Origin: an uncultured Oscillospiraceae bacterium
GTDB lineage: Bacteria; Bacillota; Clostridia; Oscillospirales; Oscillospiraceae
Direction of reading: 5' to 3'
Assembly: GCA_934613505.1 (NCBI GenBank)
Contig: CAKTTB010000010.1
Coordinates: forward strand, 8,436 to 72,435
Length of the DNA: 64,000 bases
This document shows, one piece after another, positions 24,439 through 32,188 of the stretch; the stretch's first letter is position 1, and every line of letters begins with the position of its first letter. Below the pieces are notes generated by a model. That model was not told where the DNA came from, ran no database searches, and saw only the letters and a program-made list of their open reading frames with translations. A program made the translations under genes and the position numbers.

Positions 24439-24953
24439 CATCTGCCTATACCATCGAACGCGCGCGGCCGGAGGATGCCGCAGCGCTGCTGGACTATCTG
24501 AAGATCATCGGCGGCGAGACGGACAATCTCAGCTTCGGCCCGGAGGGCGTGCCGCTGAGCGTCGAAGCGGAGCAGGATTATCTGCGCGCGCAGTGCGGTT
24601 CGGCGGACAATGCGCAGTATCTTGCCAAGGTGGACGGCGAGATCATCGGCACAGCCAGTCTGAACCGCAAGCCCGGGCGGATGCGCCACCGCGGAGAGTT
24701 CGGCATCAGCCTGAAAAAGGCATGGTGGGGCTGCGGCGCGGCATCCGCGCTCATGGAGGCGATCCTCGTCTTCGCCAAAGAAAACGGCTTTGAGCAGGTG
24801 AATCTTGAGGTACGCAGCGACAACGCCCGCGCCATTCATCTGTACGAGAAATACGGCTTCCGGAAGCTCTGCACCTTCCCGGCGTTTTTCAAGATCCGCG
24901 GTGAAGCGGTCGATTATGACCTCATGAATCTCACACTGGAGCATGCAGAATGA
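24435..24953 (+). CDS. GNAT-family N-acetyltransferase
   Basis: 172 residues, a complete GNAT domain. 'TIERARPEDAAALLDYLKII' is motif C/D, 'GISLKKAWWGCGAASALMEA' is motif A with the acetyl-CoA pyrophosphate loop (WWGCGAAS), and 'NLEVRSDNARAIHLYEKYGF' is motif B. The type (RimI/YhhY-like with 'FGISL..AWWG.G') acetylates small molecules or N-termini; the substrate cannot be read from sequence. The ATG has GGAGG 8 bp upstream. Its stop overlaps the start of the CAT-like gene by 4 bp. The upstream attenuator is typical of inducible stress or antibiotic-response genes. Confidence 0.9.
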   Translation: MTSAYTIERARPEDAAALLDYLKIIGGETDNLSFGPEGVPLSVEAEQDYLRAQCGSADNAQYLAKVDGEIIGTASLNRKPGRMRHRGEFGISLKKAWWGCGAASALMEAILVFAKENGFEQVNLEVRSDNARAIHLYEKYGFRKLCTFPAFFKIRGEAVDYDLMNLTLEHAE

Positions 24954-25585
24954 GACCGATCGCTGTCGACCCCAAAACGACTGCGCGCGCAGAAGCCTAT
25001 GCGCTCTGGATGGATGCGCCCAACCCGATGGTGACATTTTTCAAGACGCTGGACGTGACGCCGCTCGTCCGTCTCAGCCGCAGGCGCGGGCTGAAATTCA
25101 ACATGCTCCTGTGCTGGTGCATCGGCAGAGCAGCCAGCGAGATCAAGGAGTTTTATCTGCTCCCCGTGGGACGCGAGCTTCTGCAGTATGACAGCATCGC
25201 GGTCAATACCATCGTGAAGAACAGGACCGGCGAGGTCAGCTCCTGCGATGTGCCGTTTTCGGACAGCCTTGCCGCGTTCAATGCCGACTATCTGCGCCTG
25301 ACGCGCGGGACGGCGGAGCGCTGCGAAAACCACGATCTGACAGACAGCATGGTGATCGGCACCTCCGCCATCGTGGATACCGAGATCGACGGCGCCGTCG
25401 GCATGAACAGCGGCATTTTCAATAATCCGTTTCTCATCTGGGGCAGATATCACAAGGGGCTTTTCAAAACGACGCTGAAGCTCTCGTTCCAGTTCCACCA
25501 CACGCAGATGGACGGCGCGCACGCGGGGCGCTTTTTGCAGCGGCTGCAGACGTGCATCTATGATCTGCGCGCGGAAACCGGATAA
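24950..25585 (+). CDS. Chloramphenicol acetyltransferase-like protein (CatA fold)
   Basis: 211 residues, normal CatA length. 'FQFHHTQMDGAHAGRFLQRL' near the C-terminus is the catalytic HHxxxDG block. 'FKTLDVTPLVRLSRRRGLKF' and 'NTIVKNRTGEVSSCDVPFSD' are recognisable CAT-like segments, as is 'MNSGIFNNPFLIWGRYHKGL'. Clostridial genomes carry many such relatives that do not confer chloramphenicol resistance, so a different acyl acceptor is possible. It is coupled to the GNAT gene by ATGA and ends at a strong terminator, so the two are a bicistronic unit. Confidence 0.87.
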   Translation: MRPIAVDPKTTARAEAYALWMDAPNPMVTFFKTLDVTPLVRLSRRRGLKFNMLLCWCIGRAASEIKEFYLLPVGRELLQYDSIAVNTIVKNRTGEVSSCDVPFSDSLAAFNADYLRLTRGTAERCENHDLTDSMVIGTSAIVDTEIDGAVGMNSGIFNNPFLIWGRYHKGLFKTTLKLSFQFHHTQMDGAHAGRFLQRLQTCIYDLRAETG

Positions 25586-25590
25586 GCTTC

Positions 25591-25629
25591 ACCGGGGAGG
25601 CGCATCAGGACGCCTCTCCGGTTCTTTTT
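25591..25629 (+). terminator. Rho-independent terminator after the CAT-like gene
   Basis: ACCGGGGAGGCG pairs with CGCCTCTCCGGT (one G-T pair), 8-nt loop, followed by TCTTTTT. Confidence 0.85.
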
Positions 25630-25639
25630 CCGATGCCGG

Positions 25640-25687
25640 TTGACAGGTGTTTACTTTTGTGGTATGCTCGATGCATAACAGTTGTTA
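25640..25687 (+). promoter_or_regulatory. Promoter and operator candidate of the blaI-type operon
   Basis: TTGACA (25640-25645), 17 bp, TATGCT (25663-25668). Directly after it lies the dyad TAACA-GT-TGTTA (25676-25687), at the expected transcription start. BlaI/MecI repressors bind ACA/TGT-type dyads in this position, so autoregulation by the downstream repressor is likely. Confidence 0.65.
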
Positions 25688-25709
25688 ACTTCTATCAGGA
25701 GGCGGAACC

Positions 25710-26099
25710 ATGGAGCATATTCGGTTATCGGACGGAGAATGGAAGCTGATGAAGACGCTCTGGGCCAGGCAGCCGCAGACGATCGCGGAGCTGGTGGCCG
25801 CGCTGGCCGCGGAGACCGGCTGGACGAAGGCGACGATCTTCATGATGCTCAAGCGGCTGATCGCCAAGGGCGCGGTCACGATGGACGACAGCGGAAAATT
25901 TCAGGAATACAGCGCGGCCATCACCTACGCCGACGTGGAGCCGGAGGAGACGGAGTCGTTTCTGTCAAAGGTCTACGGCGGAAGCGTGGGGATGATGGTC
26001 TCGAGCCTTGTCGGGCGCGGCGCGCTGTCGGAGCAGGAGATCCGGGAATTGAAGGCCATACTGGATGCGGCGGAAAAACAGGAGGAGACGCCATGCTGA
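25710..26099 (+). CDS. BlaI/MecI/CopY-family transcriptional repressor
   Basis: 129 residues, full length. The winged helix is 'LSDGEWKLMKTLWARQPQTI' with 'AELVAALAAETGWTKATIFM' and 'MLKRLIAKGAVTM'. The C-terminal helices used for dimerisation follow ('ETESFLSKVYGGSVGMMVSS'). Such repressors are released when cleaved after signalling by the partner M56 sensor. The gene overlaps the sensor gene by 7 bp. GGAGG is 7 bp before the ATG. Confidence 0.94.
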   Translation: MEHIRLSDGEWKLMKTLWARQPQTIAELVAALAAETGWTKATIFMMLKRLIAKGAVTMDDSGKFQEYSAAITYADVEPEETESFLSKVYGGSVGMMVSSLVGRGALSEQEIRELKAILDAAEKQEETPC

Positions 26100-29035
26100 G
26101 AGATGCTTTGACGATTTCGGCGCTGATCGCGGTGGTTTTGCTGGTGCGGGCGATATTCAAGAGCCGCGTGCCGAAGCGGATGGTCTATGCTTTGTGGCTG
26201 GTGGTGCTGCTGAAGCTCTGCCTGCCGGGGACGGCGGTCTCCCTTCCGCTCCTGCCTGCGGAAGAAGCGACAGCACCGGTGCAGCAGGTCGAGGCCGAAA
26301 CACCTGTGCATGCCACGCCCGCCGTGCAGCAGCCCGCGCAGACCGTGACGCTGCCGCAGGCGCCTGCGCAGACAATAACACAGACACAGCCGCAGGAAAC
26401 GGCAAAACCGGTACGCGCGCCGCTCGTGACTGCGCCGGTGCTGCTGGTCTGGTTCGGCGGCAGTGTGCTGCTGGGGCTTTGGCTGCTTGTCACGTGGCTG
26501 GTCTTTACGGTTCGGCTGTATAAAGACCGGCAATTGCTTGGCAGGCGCGGGCAGACGCGCATTTATGTCTCCGGCAGCATGAAATCACCGTGTCTGGCGG
26601 GGCTCATTCCGGCGGTCTATCTGACTGCGGACGTGCCGCAGTCGGACGCGGCGGAGCTGATCGTGCAGCACGAGCTGACGCATCTGCGGCATCTGGATCC
26701 GCTGTGGTCGCTCTGCCGCACGGCGGCGGTCATTGTATACTGGTGGAATCCGTTCATCTGGCTCGCCGTGATCGTCTCCAAGCGCGACGCAGAGCTGGCG
26801 TGCGACGAAGCTGTCGCCGCGAAGCTCTCTTCGGAGCAGCGGCTTGCCTACGCGCGTGCCATTCTGGCGCAGGCCCCGCGCAAGGCGGCGGCCCTGAGCC
26901 TTGCCGGGCCGCCGGTCAGGGAGCGCATCGTATTTTTGTCAAAAAAGCAGCGCACGAGCGTCCTGTGCGTGCTGCTCGCGCTGCTTCTCACCGTGACGGC
27001 TGCCGGATGCTCATTTACACGGCTGACGGCCAAACATGAAGACCCGGAAGCCGCACATCAGGAAGCGCTGAAGAGCGTCCTGAAGACCGACATCTCGCTC
27101 ACACAGGAGCAGATCGACGCGGTCAACGCCGCCTTTACCTATGACACGTCGGGCAAGGATGAGACGCTCGGGCATTTTGCGGTCAACGGCTTCTTCACCT
27201 CGACGTATGAGGACGTGCGCGAGCTGAACCTCAAGGAGTTTCTCGCGTATTTCGGTGAATACGGCGAGGAGGATATCTCGGAGGAGGAATTTGCGCAGCT
27301 GAACGCCGAATGGGGCTTCCGGGTTGACCGTGTGGAGGATTTCCCGCTGCCGATCCACCGCTATCCGGCGTCCGCGGTCGAGGGCGTCCTGCGCCGCTTT
27401 GCGGGCATCGGGCTTGCCGACCTCAAGGATATGCAGGAGCCGTTCTCCGGCTATACGTATCTGGAAAGCACAGATGCGTTCTATAACACCACCAGCGACT
27501 ACAGCCCCGGCGACTTTACCTGCACCTATGGCTCGCTTGACGCGTTCGGGGAGTATGTGCAGCTCTATGGCCGGTCGACCCGCTTCCCCGGCGAGGTCAT
27601 GCTGCGGCTGGAGAAGGACGGCGATAACTGGTATATCAAGTCCTTTACGCTTGAAATTCCGGCAGACGCGCTGCCGGTGGAAGACCCCATCCCAACGACG
27701 GAGCCGAGCTACCCGCTCGGTCTTCTTCTCACGCAGGAGACGGCCATGCGGAAGGACGCGGCAGACACTGCGAAGCTCTGCGACTGCCGACTGCTGCAGG
27801 AGGGCGAATACGTCACGGCGCTGACCGAGCGGACGGTGGACGGGGAACTCTGGTATCTGGTCGAATGCACGCCGTTTGACACCCCTGCGGACACGCGCGG
27901 CTGGGTCAGGGCGGATGTGACCGCACCATATACCGTGCAGAACATGTGGGACTGCACCGCGCCCCTGTACTTAGTTAGCGGCGCGCAGTATTATGACGGG
28001 ACGGGCGAACACATACTGACGGACGCCGATCCGCGCGGGCCGTACCGCATCACGAGCTATGACGAGACGAACTACCGCTACCATCTCAGCGGCACCGGCG
28101 GCGCGGAAATCGAGATCGGCGAACTAGACATGGTCCAGTTCCCTGCCCTGCCCGCGGATGATCCTGAGACGATCAGCTATCAGGTGCAGCAGAAACTGGC
28201 CTATGCGCGCTGGAACCATGCCATGACAGAAGACTATGAGGATCAGATCCGCAGCTTTGAAGCCGCGGACTACCGCGACGGCTGGGGCGTGGGGCAGTAT
28301 CCGCACTATTATAAGGCGCTGGCAGCTTTCTTCGTCTCCGCGCCGGATCAGCGCGGCTTCCTCGCGGAGGACGCGGTCTGGACACGGGACATGATGGCGG
28401 ACGGACTGATCATGCGGGTGAATATGACGCAGGACGAAGGGGGTATGTCGCTCTATTATTCCGTTGTGACGCACGATCTGTGCGTCGCGCCGGATGAGCT
28501 GCTGGGCGACGAAAATGAAGCCGTCCTGTCCGCAGCCGAATGGTTCCGGACGAACGTCTCTGAAAACAACGACGGCAGGAACCTCTACGCCATGCTGCTG
28601 ACCAGCTCCTATCGGGATCCGCGGGAGATCGACCTATCCAAGCTGTTTTATAACGGCCTTTACGATGCCTCCAACGTGATCACCGAGGAGGAACGCACAG
28701 CCGTCAGTCAGGAAAACCCGTTGGCTGACCATCTGGACATCATCAAGATCACGCGCACGCAGATGGACGAGGTGCTGCAAATGCTCACAGGTCTCACGCT
28801 GGACGAAACGGAGCAGGTCGGGCTTGACCAGTTCGTGTACTTAAAGGACTTTGACGCATATTATCTGGTACACAGCGACGCGATCGACCCGCGCTGCCGT
28901 ATGCTCTCGGCCAGCCGGAACGCGGACGGCAGCGTGAATCTCATCTGCAAGCGCGACACGGGAAGCGCCGCCGTCCTGCTGCTCCGGACGATCACCGGCT
29001 GGCAGATCACGGCGAACGAGCTGTTCCCGGAGTAA
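26093..29035 (+). CDS. BlaR1/MecR1-like M56 membrane metallopeptidase with a long novel C-terminal region
   Basis: 980 residues. Membrane helices lie near residues 5-22 and 31-47, then a Pro/Gln/Thr-rich loop (55-108), helices near 112-141, and the zinc peptidase motif HELTH (193-197) with the third ligand in 'RDAELACDE' (Glu234). A further helix ends in 'LLTVTAAGC' near residue 305. Instead of a penicillin-binding sensor domain, about 650 residues follow. They include an SH3-like stretch (from 'PLGLLLTQETAMRKDAAD' to 'TRGWVRADVTAPY') and two or more domains I do not recognise ('YLESTDAFYNTTSDYSPGDF' type). The ATG at 26093 overlaps blaI. It presumably senses a cell-wall or envelope signal and cuts the repressor; no beta-lactamase gene is nearby. 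Confidence 0.85.
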   Translation: MLRDALTISALIAVVLLVRAIFKSRVPKRMVYALWLVVLLKLCLPGTAVSLPLLPAEEATAPVQQVEAETPVHATPAVQQPAQTVTLPQAPAQTITQTQPQETAKPVRAPLVTAPVLLVWFGGSVLLGLWLLVTWLVFTVRLYKDRQLLGRRGQTRIYVSGSMKSPCLAGLIPAVYLTADVPQSDAAELIVQHELTHLRHLDPLWSLCRTAAVIVYWWNPFIWLAVIVSKRDAELACDEAVAAKLSSEQRLAYARAILAQAPRKAAALSLAGPPVRERIVFLSKKQRTSVLCVLLALLLTVTAAGCSFTRLTAKHEDPEAAHQEALKSVLKTDISLTQEQIDAVNAAFTYDTSGKDETLGHFAVNGFFTSTYEDVRELNLKEFLAYFGEYGEEDISEEEFAQLNAEWGFRVDRVEDFPLPIHRYPASAVEGVLRRFAGIGLADLKDMQEPFSGYTYLESTDAFYNTTSDYSPGDFTCTYGSLDAFGEYVQLYGRSTRFPGEVMLRLEKDGDNWYIKSFTLEIPADALPVEDPIPTTEPSYPLGLLLTQETAMRKDAADTAKLCDCRLLQEGEYVTALTERTVDGELWYLVECTPFDTPADTRGWVRADVTAPYTVQNMWDCTAPLYLVSGAQYYDGTGEHILTDADPRGPYRITSYDETNYRYHLSGTGGAEIEIGELDMVQFPALPADDPETISYQVQQKLAYARWNHAMTEDYEDQIRSFEAADYRDGWGVGQYPHYYKALAAFFVSAPDQRGFLAEDAVWTRDMMADGLIMRVNMTQDEGGMSLYYSVVTHDLCVAPDELLGDENEAVLSAAEWFRTNVSENNDGRNLYAMLLTSSYRDPREIDLSKLFYNGLYDASNVITEEERTAVSQENPLADHLDIIKITRTQMDEVLQMLTGLTLDETEQVGLDQFVYLKDFDAYYLVHSDAIDPRCRMLSASRNADGSVNLICKRDTGSAAVLLLRTITGWQITANELFPE

Positions 29036-29050
29036 GAAAGGAACACACAC

Positions 29051-29661
29051 ATGCAGACAATCTGGATCATTGACGACGACGCCGCGATCGGCGATCTTGA
29101 ACAGGAGCTGTTGGAGCGTGCGTGGCGGTGCGGCTGCGGGAGCGTGCGGCGTCTTCGCTTGGCTGCGTCTATACCTGCGGCAGGCTTTCGCCCGACACCG
29201 CTTCGCATACGGTGCTTGACGAGTCGGTCAACGGCCTCGACCCGGAGGGTATCATTGAGATCCGCGAGCTGATTCTGAAGCTCAACCGGGAGCACGGCAT
29301 TACCGTGCTCATTTCCAGCCACATCCTTGACGAGCTTGCAAAGCTTGCCACGCACTACGGCTTTATTGACAGCGGGCGCATCGTCCGCAAACTGAGTGCG
29401 GACGAGCTGGAATCCGCTTCACGCAAGTGCCTGCAGCTGACGGTCTCGGACACGGTCTCGCTCGCTATGGTGCTGGACAAGCTCGGCGCAGAATATCAGA
29501 TCCTGTCCGATACGACGGCGCGGGTCTACAGTCCGCTCTCTGTCACGACGCTCGTACACGCACTGGACACGGAGACCTGTGAGCTGCTGCATGTGACAGA
29601 GCAGGACGAAAGTCTGGAGAGCTTCTATATGAATCTCGTGGGAGGCGTGCATCATGGCTAA
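29051..29661 (+). pseudogene. Response regulator start joined to the tail of an ABC ATPase (deletion remnant)
   Basis: The ATG at 29051 opens with a receiver-domain start ('MQTIWIIDDDAAIGDLEQEL') that loses similarity after about 25 residues. From about 29200, in another frame, the sequence is the second half of an ABC transporter ATPase: 'VLDESVNGLDPEGIIEIREL' (Walker B and D loop with Pro to Ser), 'HGITVLISSHILDELAKLAT', then the regulatory tail to 29661. Walker A and the signature are absent. This is what remains after deletion of most of a response regulator and the first half of an ATPase gene. It lies 15 bp after the M56 gene. Confidence 0.78.
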
Positions 29662-30088
29662 GCTCCTGCGGGCAAATTTCCTCCGGCTGCGCCGCAGCTG
29701 GCCGCTTCTTTTGTGCATGTCCGGCGCGTTTGCGCTCTCTTCCGTTTCCATGCTCGGCATAGCCAGAAGCAGCAGCGAGGCCTATGCGCTGGACGACGCG
29801 ATTCTGCAGCTTTTCCCGTTCCTGCCCATTCTGCATGCGGCGTTCATCAGTCTGTTCCTCGTTGTCGAGTATCAGGACGGCACGCTCCGCAATAAGCTCA
29901 TTGCCGGGCATAGCCGCGCGGCTGTCTATTTCTCGTCGCTCATCGCCGCCATGGCGGGCTGCATGGCCATTCTGCTCGCCAATCAGGAGCTGACACAGCC
30001 GGTTCTGTCTCTCTGCTGCTCGGCGGGGATCGTCCTTCTGACCAGCCTGACCGGCGCAGTATTTTTCCGAAAAAAAGGTCTGAAATAA
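29654..30088 (+). pseudogene. ABC-2 type permease, internally deleted
   Basis: 144 residues in one open frame, overlapping the ATPase tail by 8 bp. The N-terminus ('MAKLLRANFLRLRRSWPLLL', then 'VEYQDGTLRNKLIAGHSRAAVYFSSL' read as VEYQDGTLRNKLIAGHSR plus AAVYFSSL) is that of lantibiotic or bacitracin-type ABC-2 permeases. After 'AAMAGCMAI' it jumps to a C-terminal helix and the basic end 'VFFRKKGLK'. Normal members have about 230-260 residues and six helices. Here roughly the central 100 are missing while the frame stays open, so a short membrane protein could still be made. Confidence 0.7.
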
Positions 30089-30101
30089 CGGAGGTCGTTT
30101 C

Positions 30102-30467
30102 ATGGATAGCTGGTGGATCATGCTGACCGCAGCGCTTGCGCTTACCGCAGGCTTTCTGCTTCTGAAGCTTCTGTTCCTGCGGCGGGTCTTTGATAATATC
30201 CTGAGCAACGCCGCAAAGTACACGGATGGCGATCTGTCCGTCCGCCTGACGCGAGATGGCCGCGTCACGATCTCCAGCCGCGTGCAGGGGCTTGACCGCG
30301 TGCAGGCCGGGCGGCTGTTTGACCGCTTCTACACCGTGGAGGCCGCCAACGCCTCCACCGGTCTCGGCCTGTCCATTGCAAAGCTGCTGACAGAAAAAAT
30401 GGGCGGCCGCATCTGGGCGGCCTATGAAAATGAGACCCTGCAGGTCTTTGTGGACTTTCCGCAGTGA
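30102..30467 (+). pseudogene. Sensor histidine kinase, internally deleted
   Basis: 121 residues: an N-terminal membrane helix ('WWIMLTAALALTAGFLLLKL') runs straight into the ATPase N box ('VFDNILSNAAKYTDGD'). Then 'GRLFDRFYTVEAANASTGLG' and 'LSIAKLLTEKMGGRIWAAYE' (F and G2 boxes) complete the end. The HisKA helix with the phosphorylated His and any linker are missing, so it cannot autophosphorylate. It is the third consecutive gene with ends kept and middle lost. Together with 29051-30088 it was a BceRS/LanFEG-like regulator-transporter operon. Confidence 0.78.
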
Positions 30468-30476
30468 CCGCGCGAG

Positions 30477-30510
30477 CCGCCGGAAACGGTATCGTTTCCG
30501 GCGGTTTTTT
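30477..30510 (+). terminator. Rho-independent terminator after the kinase remnant
   Basis: CCGCCGGAAAC pairs with GTTTCCGGCGG (11 bp, 6-nt loop) followed by TTTTTT. Confidence 0.92.
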
Positions 30511-30548
30511 CTGTTGTATAAAAAATTATATAAATTCAAAGAAACAGA

Positions 30549-30577
30549 TTGACAGCTGCAGGACATGGTGATATAAA
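30549..30577 (+). promoter_or_regulatory. Promoter of the RidA / D-threonine aldolase-like operon
   Basis: TTGACA (30549-30554), 17 bp, TATAAA (30572-30577), 45 bp before the ATG. Confidence 0.75.
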
Positions 30578-30621
30578 AAGATATACAGAGAAAGAAAAAA
30601 ATATATATTCAGGAGGGCGGC

Positions 30622-31017
30622 ATGGAAGCGGTAACACTGCGCACAAAGCGGGAAAACAAAGGACATTATGTGCCGGGGATGATCTCCAACGGGATGCTGT
30701 ATATCTCGGGGCAGCTGTCGCTGGATCCGGACACCGGAAAAGTCGCGGAGGGTGATATCCGCGCGCACATGCAGCAGGCGCTCGGGAACATGGACGCCGT
30801 GCTGCGCGAAGCCGGTCTGACGCGGGAGAACGTCGTGCAGTGCCGGATCTATCTTGTCGGCATGGACAACTGGGACGCGGCGAACGAGGAATACGCAGCC
30901 TTCTTCGGCGCGCACTGCCCAGCCAGAATTATCGTATCGGTCAACGAGCTTCATTTCGGCTGTCTGGTCGAGATTGAAGCCGTCGCGGAATGCACACAGA
31001 AAGGAGAATTCCTATGA
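30622..31017 (+). CDS. RidA family protein (reactive enamine/imine deaminase)
   Basis: 131 residues, normal RidA length. 'YISGQLSLDPDTGKVAEGDI', 'NMDAVLREAGLTRENVVQCR' and 'RIIVSVNELHFGCLVEIEAV' contain the conserved Gly, the strand core and the catalytic Arg of the YjgF/YER057c/UK114 family. It hydrolyses 2-aminoacrylate-like intermediates released by PLP enzymes. Its stop overlaps the start of a PLP-dependent enzyme gene (ATGA), so it probably clears enamine by-products of that partner. GGAGG precedes the ATG. Confidence 0.93.
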   Translation: MEAVTLRTKRENKGHYVPGMISNGMLYISGQLSLDPDTGKVAEGDIRAHMQQALGNMDAVLREAGLTRENVVQCRIYLVGMDNWDAANEEYAAFFGAHCPARIIVSVNELHFGCLVEIEAVAECTQKGEFL

Positions 31018-32126
31018 TCACATCCCCGTATTCCTATCTGGAAACACCGAGCCTGCTCATTGACAACGATATTGCGCTTGCCAATATCGCCATGATGCAG
31101 AAAAAGGCGGACGATCTCGGGCTGAAGCTGCGGCCGCATATCAAGACGCACCGCATGCCGTATTTTGCAAAGCTGCAAATGGAGGCCGGCGCGTGCGGCA
31201 TTGCCTGCGCAAAAATTGGCGAAGCCGAGGTCATGGCAGACAACGGGATCGGTGATATTTTCATCGCCAACGAGGTCATCGGCGAAGACAAATACGAGCG
31301 GCTCAAGGCGCTGCACCGCCGCATCCATGTGCGGATCGGCATTGACAACGAGGTCCAGCTGGCGCAGATGGAGAAGGTCTTCGCCACCGAGGCGCGGCCG
31401 CTGGAGGTCCTCATCGAATACGAGGTCGGCGAGGTGCGGACAGGCGTCACCAGTGACGAGCAGCTGACCCGGCTCGTGAAGGCCATCCAGAGCAGCAAGC
31501 ATGTCGTTCTGAAGGGGATCTTCTCCCACGAGGGACACACGTACAAGGCAGACAGCATCGCCGACTGCTGCGCCAAGGCGCAGGCAGCGTATGCAAAAAC
31601 CGTGCGCGCGGCGGGGATCATCCGCAGTCTCGGCGCGAACATTGACACGGTCAGCATCGGCGCGACGCCCTCGGTCATGAACGGGAGCAGCTTTGAGGGC
31701 ATTACAGAGCTGCGGCTGGGGACGTATATCTTCTTTGACGTCGGCCAGTCGAACGCGATCCACGATTTCAGCCGCTGCGCGGCCACCGTTCTGGCGTCCG
31801 TCATCTCCAAGCCGGAGGGAAACCGCGTCGTGCTGGACACCGGCGCAAAGGCGCTCGTCTCCCAGAACCGGCCGACCGGCATCTGCGCGACGGCAGGCTT
31901 CGGCGCGATCAAGGGCGCGGAGGATATCACCATTGAGAACCTGTTTGACGAGCATGGCGTCTTGAACAGCGAGAAATTCAAAACCCTCGTCAGCGTCGGC
32001 GACAAGGTGGAGGTCATTCCGAGCCACGTGTGTCCCACAGTCAACCTGTATGATACGGCCTATCTCGTCTCAAACGGCAAGGTGATCCGGACGCTCCCCA
32101 TCGCCTGCAGAGGAAAATCAAGATAA
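31014..32126 (+). CDS. D-threonine aldolase / D-serine dehydratase-like PLP enzyme (alanine-racemase fold)
   Basis: 370 residues. 'LRPHIKTHRMPYFAKLQMEA' carries the PLP lysine of the fold-type III family, 'GIFSHEGHTYKA' and 'SIGATPSVMNGSSF' contact the cofactor, and 'PSHVCPTVNLYDTAYLV' holds the His-X-Cys metal site of the C-terminal domain. Known members split or dehydrate D-beta-hydroxy amino acids (D-threonine, D-serine, 3-hydroxy-D-aspartate); which one is open. The start at 31014 has AAGGAG upstream and overlaps ridA by 4 bp. A dehydratase would produce an enamine, the natural substrate of RidA, which favours dehydratase over aldolase. Confidence 0.88.
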   Translation: MITSPYSYLETPSLLIDNDIALANIAMMQKKADDLGLKLRPHIKTHRMPYFAKLQMEAGACGIACAKIGEAEVMADNGIGDIFIANEVIGEDKYERLKALHRRIHVRIGIDNEVQLAQMEKVFATEARPLEVLIEYEVGEVRTGVTSDEQLTRLVKAIQSSKHVVLKGIFSHEGHTYKADSIADCCAKAQAAYAKTVRAAGIIRSLGANIDTVSIGATPSVMNGSSFEGITELRLGTYIFFDVGQSNAIHDFSRCAATVLASVISKPEGNRVVLDTGAKALVSQNRPTGICATAGFGAIKGAEDITIENLFDEHGVLNSEKFKTLVSVGDKVEVIPSHVCPTVNLYDTAYLVSNGKVIRTLPIACRGKSR

Positions 32127-32132
32127 CAGGCC

Positions 32133-32176
32133 AAAACGCCATGTACTGCTGTTCATTCAGCGGTACATGGCGTTTT
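32133..32176. terminator. Bidirectional terminator between convergent genes
   Basis: AAAACGCCATGTAC pairs with GTACATGGCGTTTT (14 bp, 16-nt loop). A/T runs at both ends make it work in either direction, for the PLP enzyme gene (plus) and the pseudo-exonuclease gene (minus). Confidence 0.85.
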
Positions 32177-32188
32177 CTATTGGCTTTA

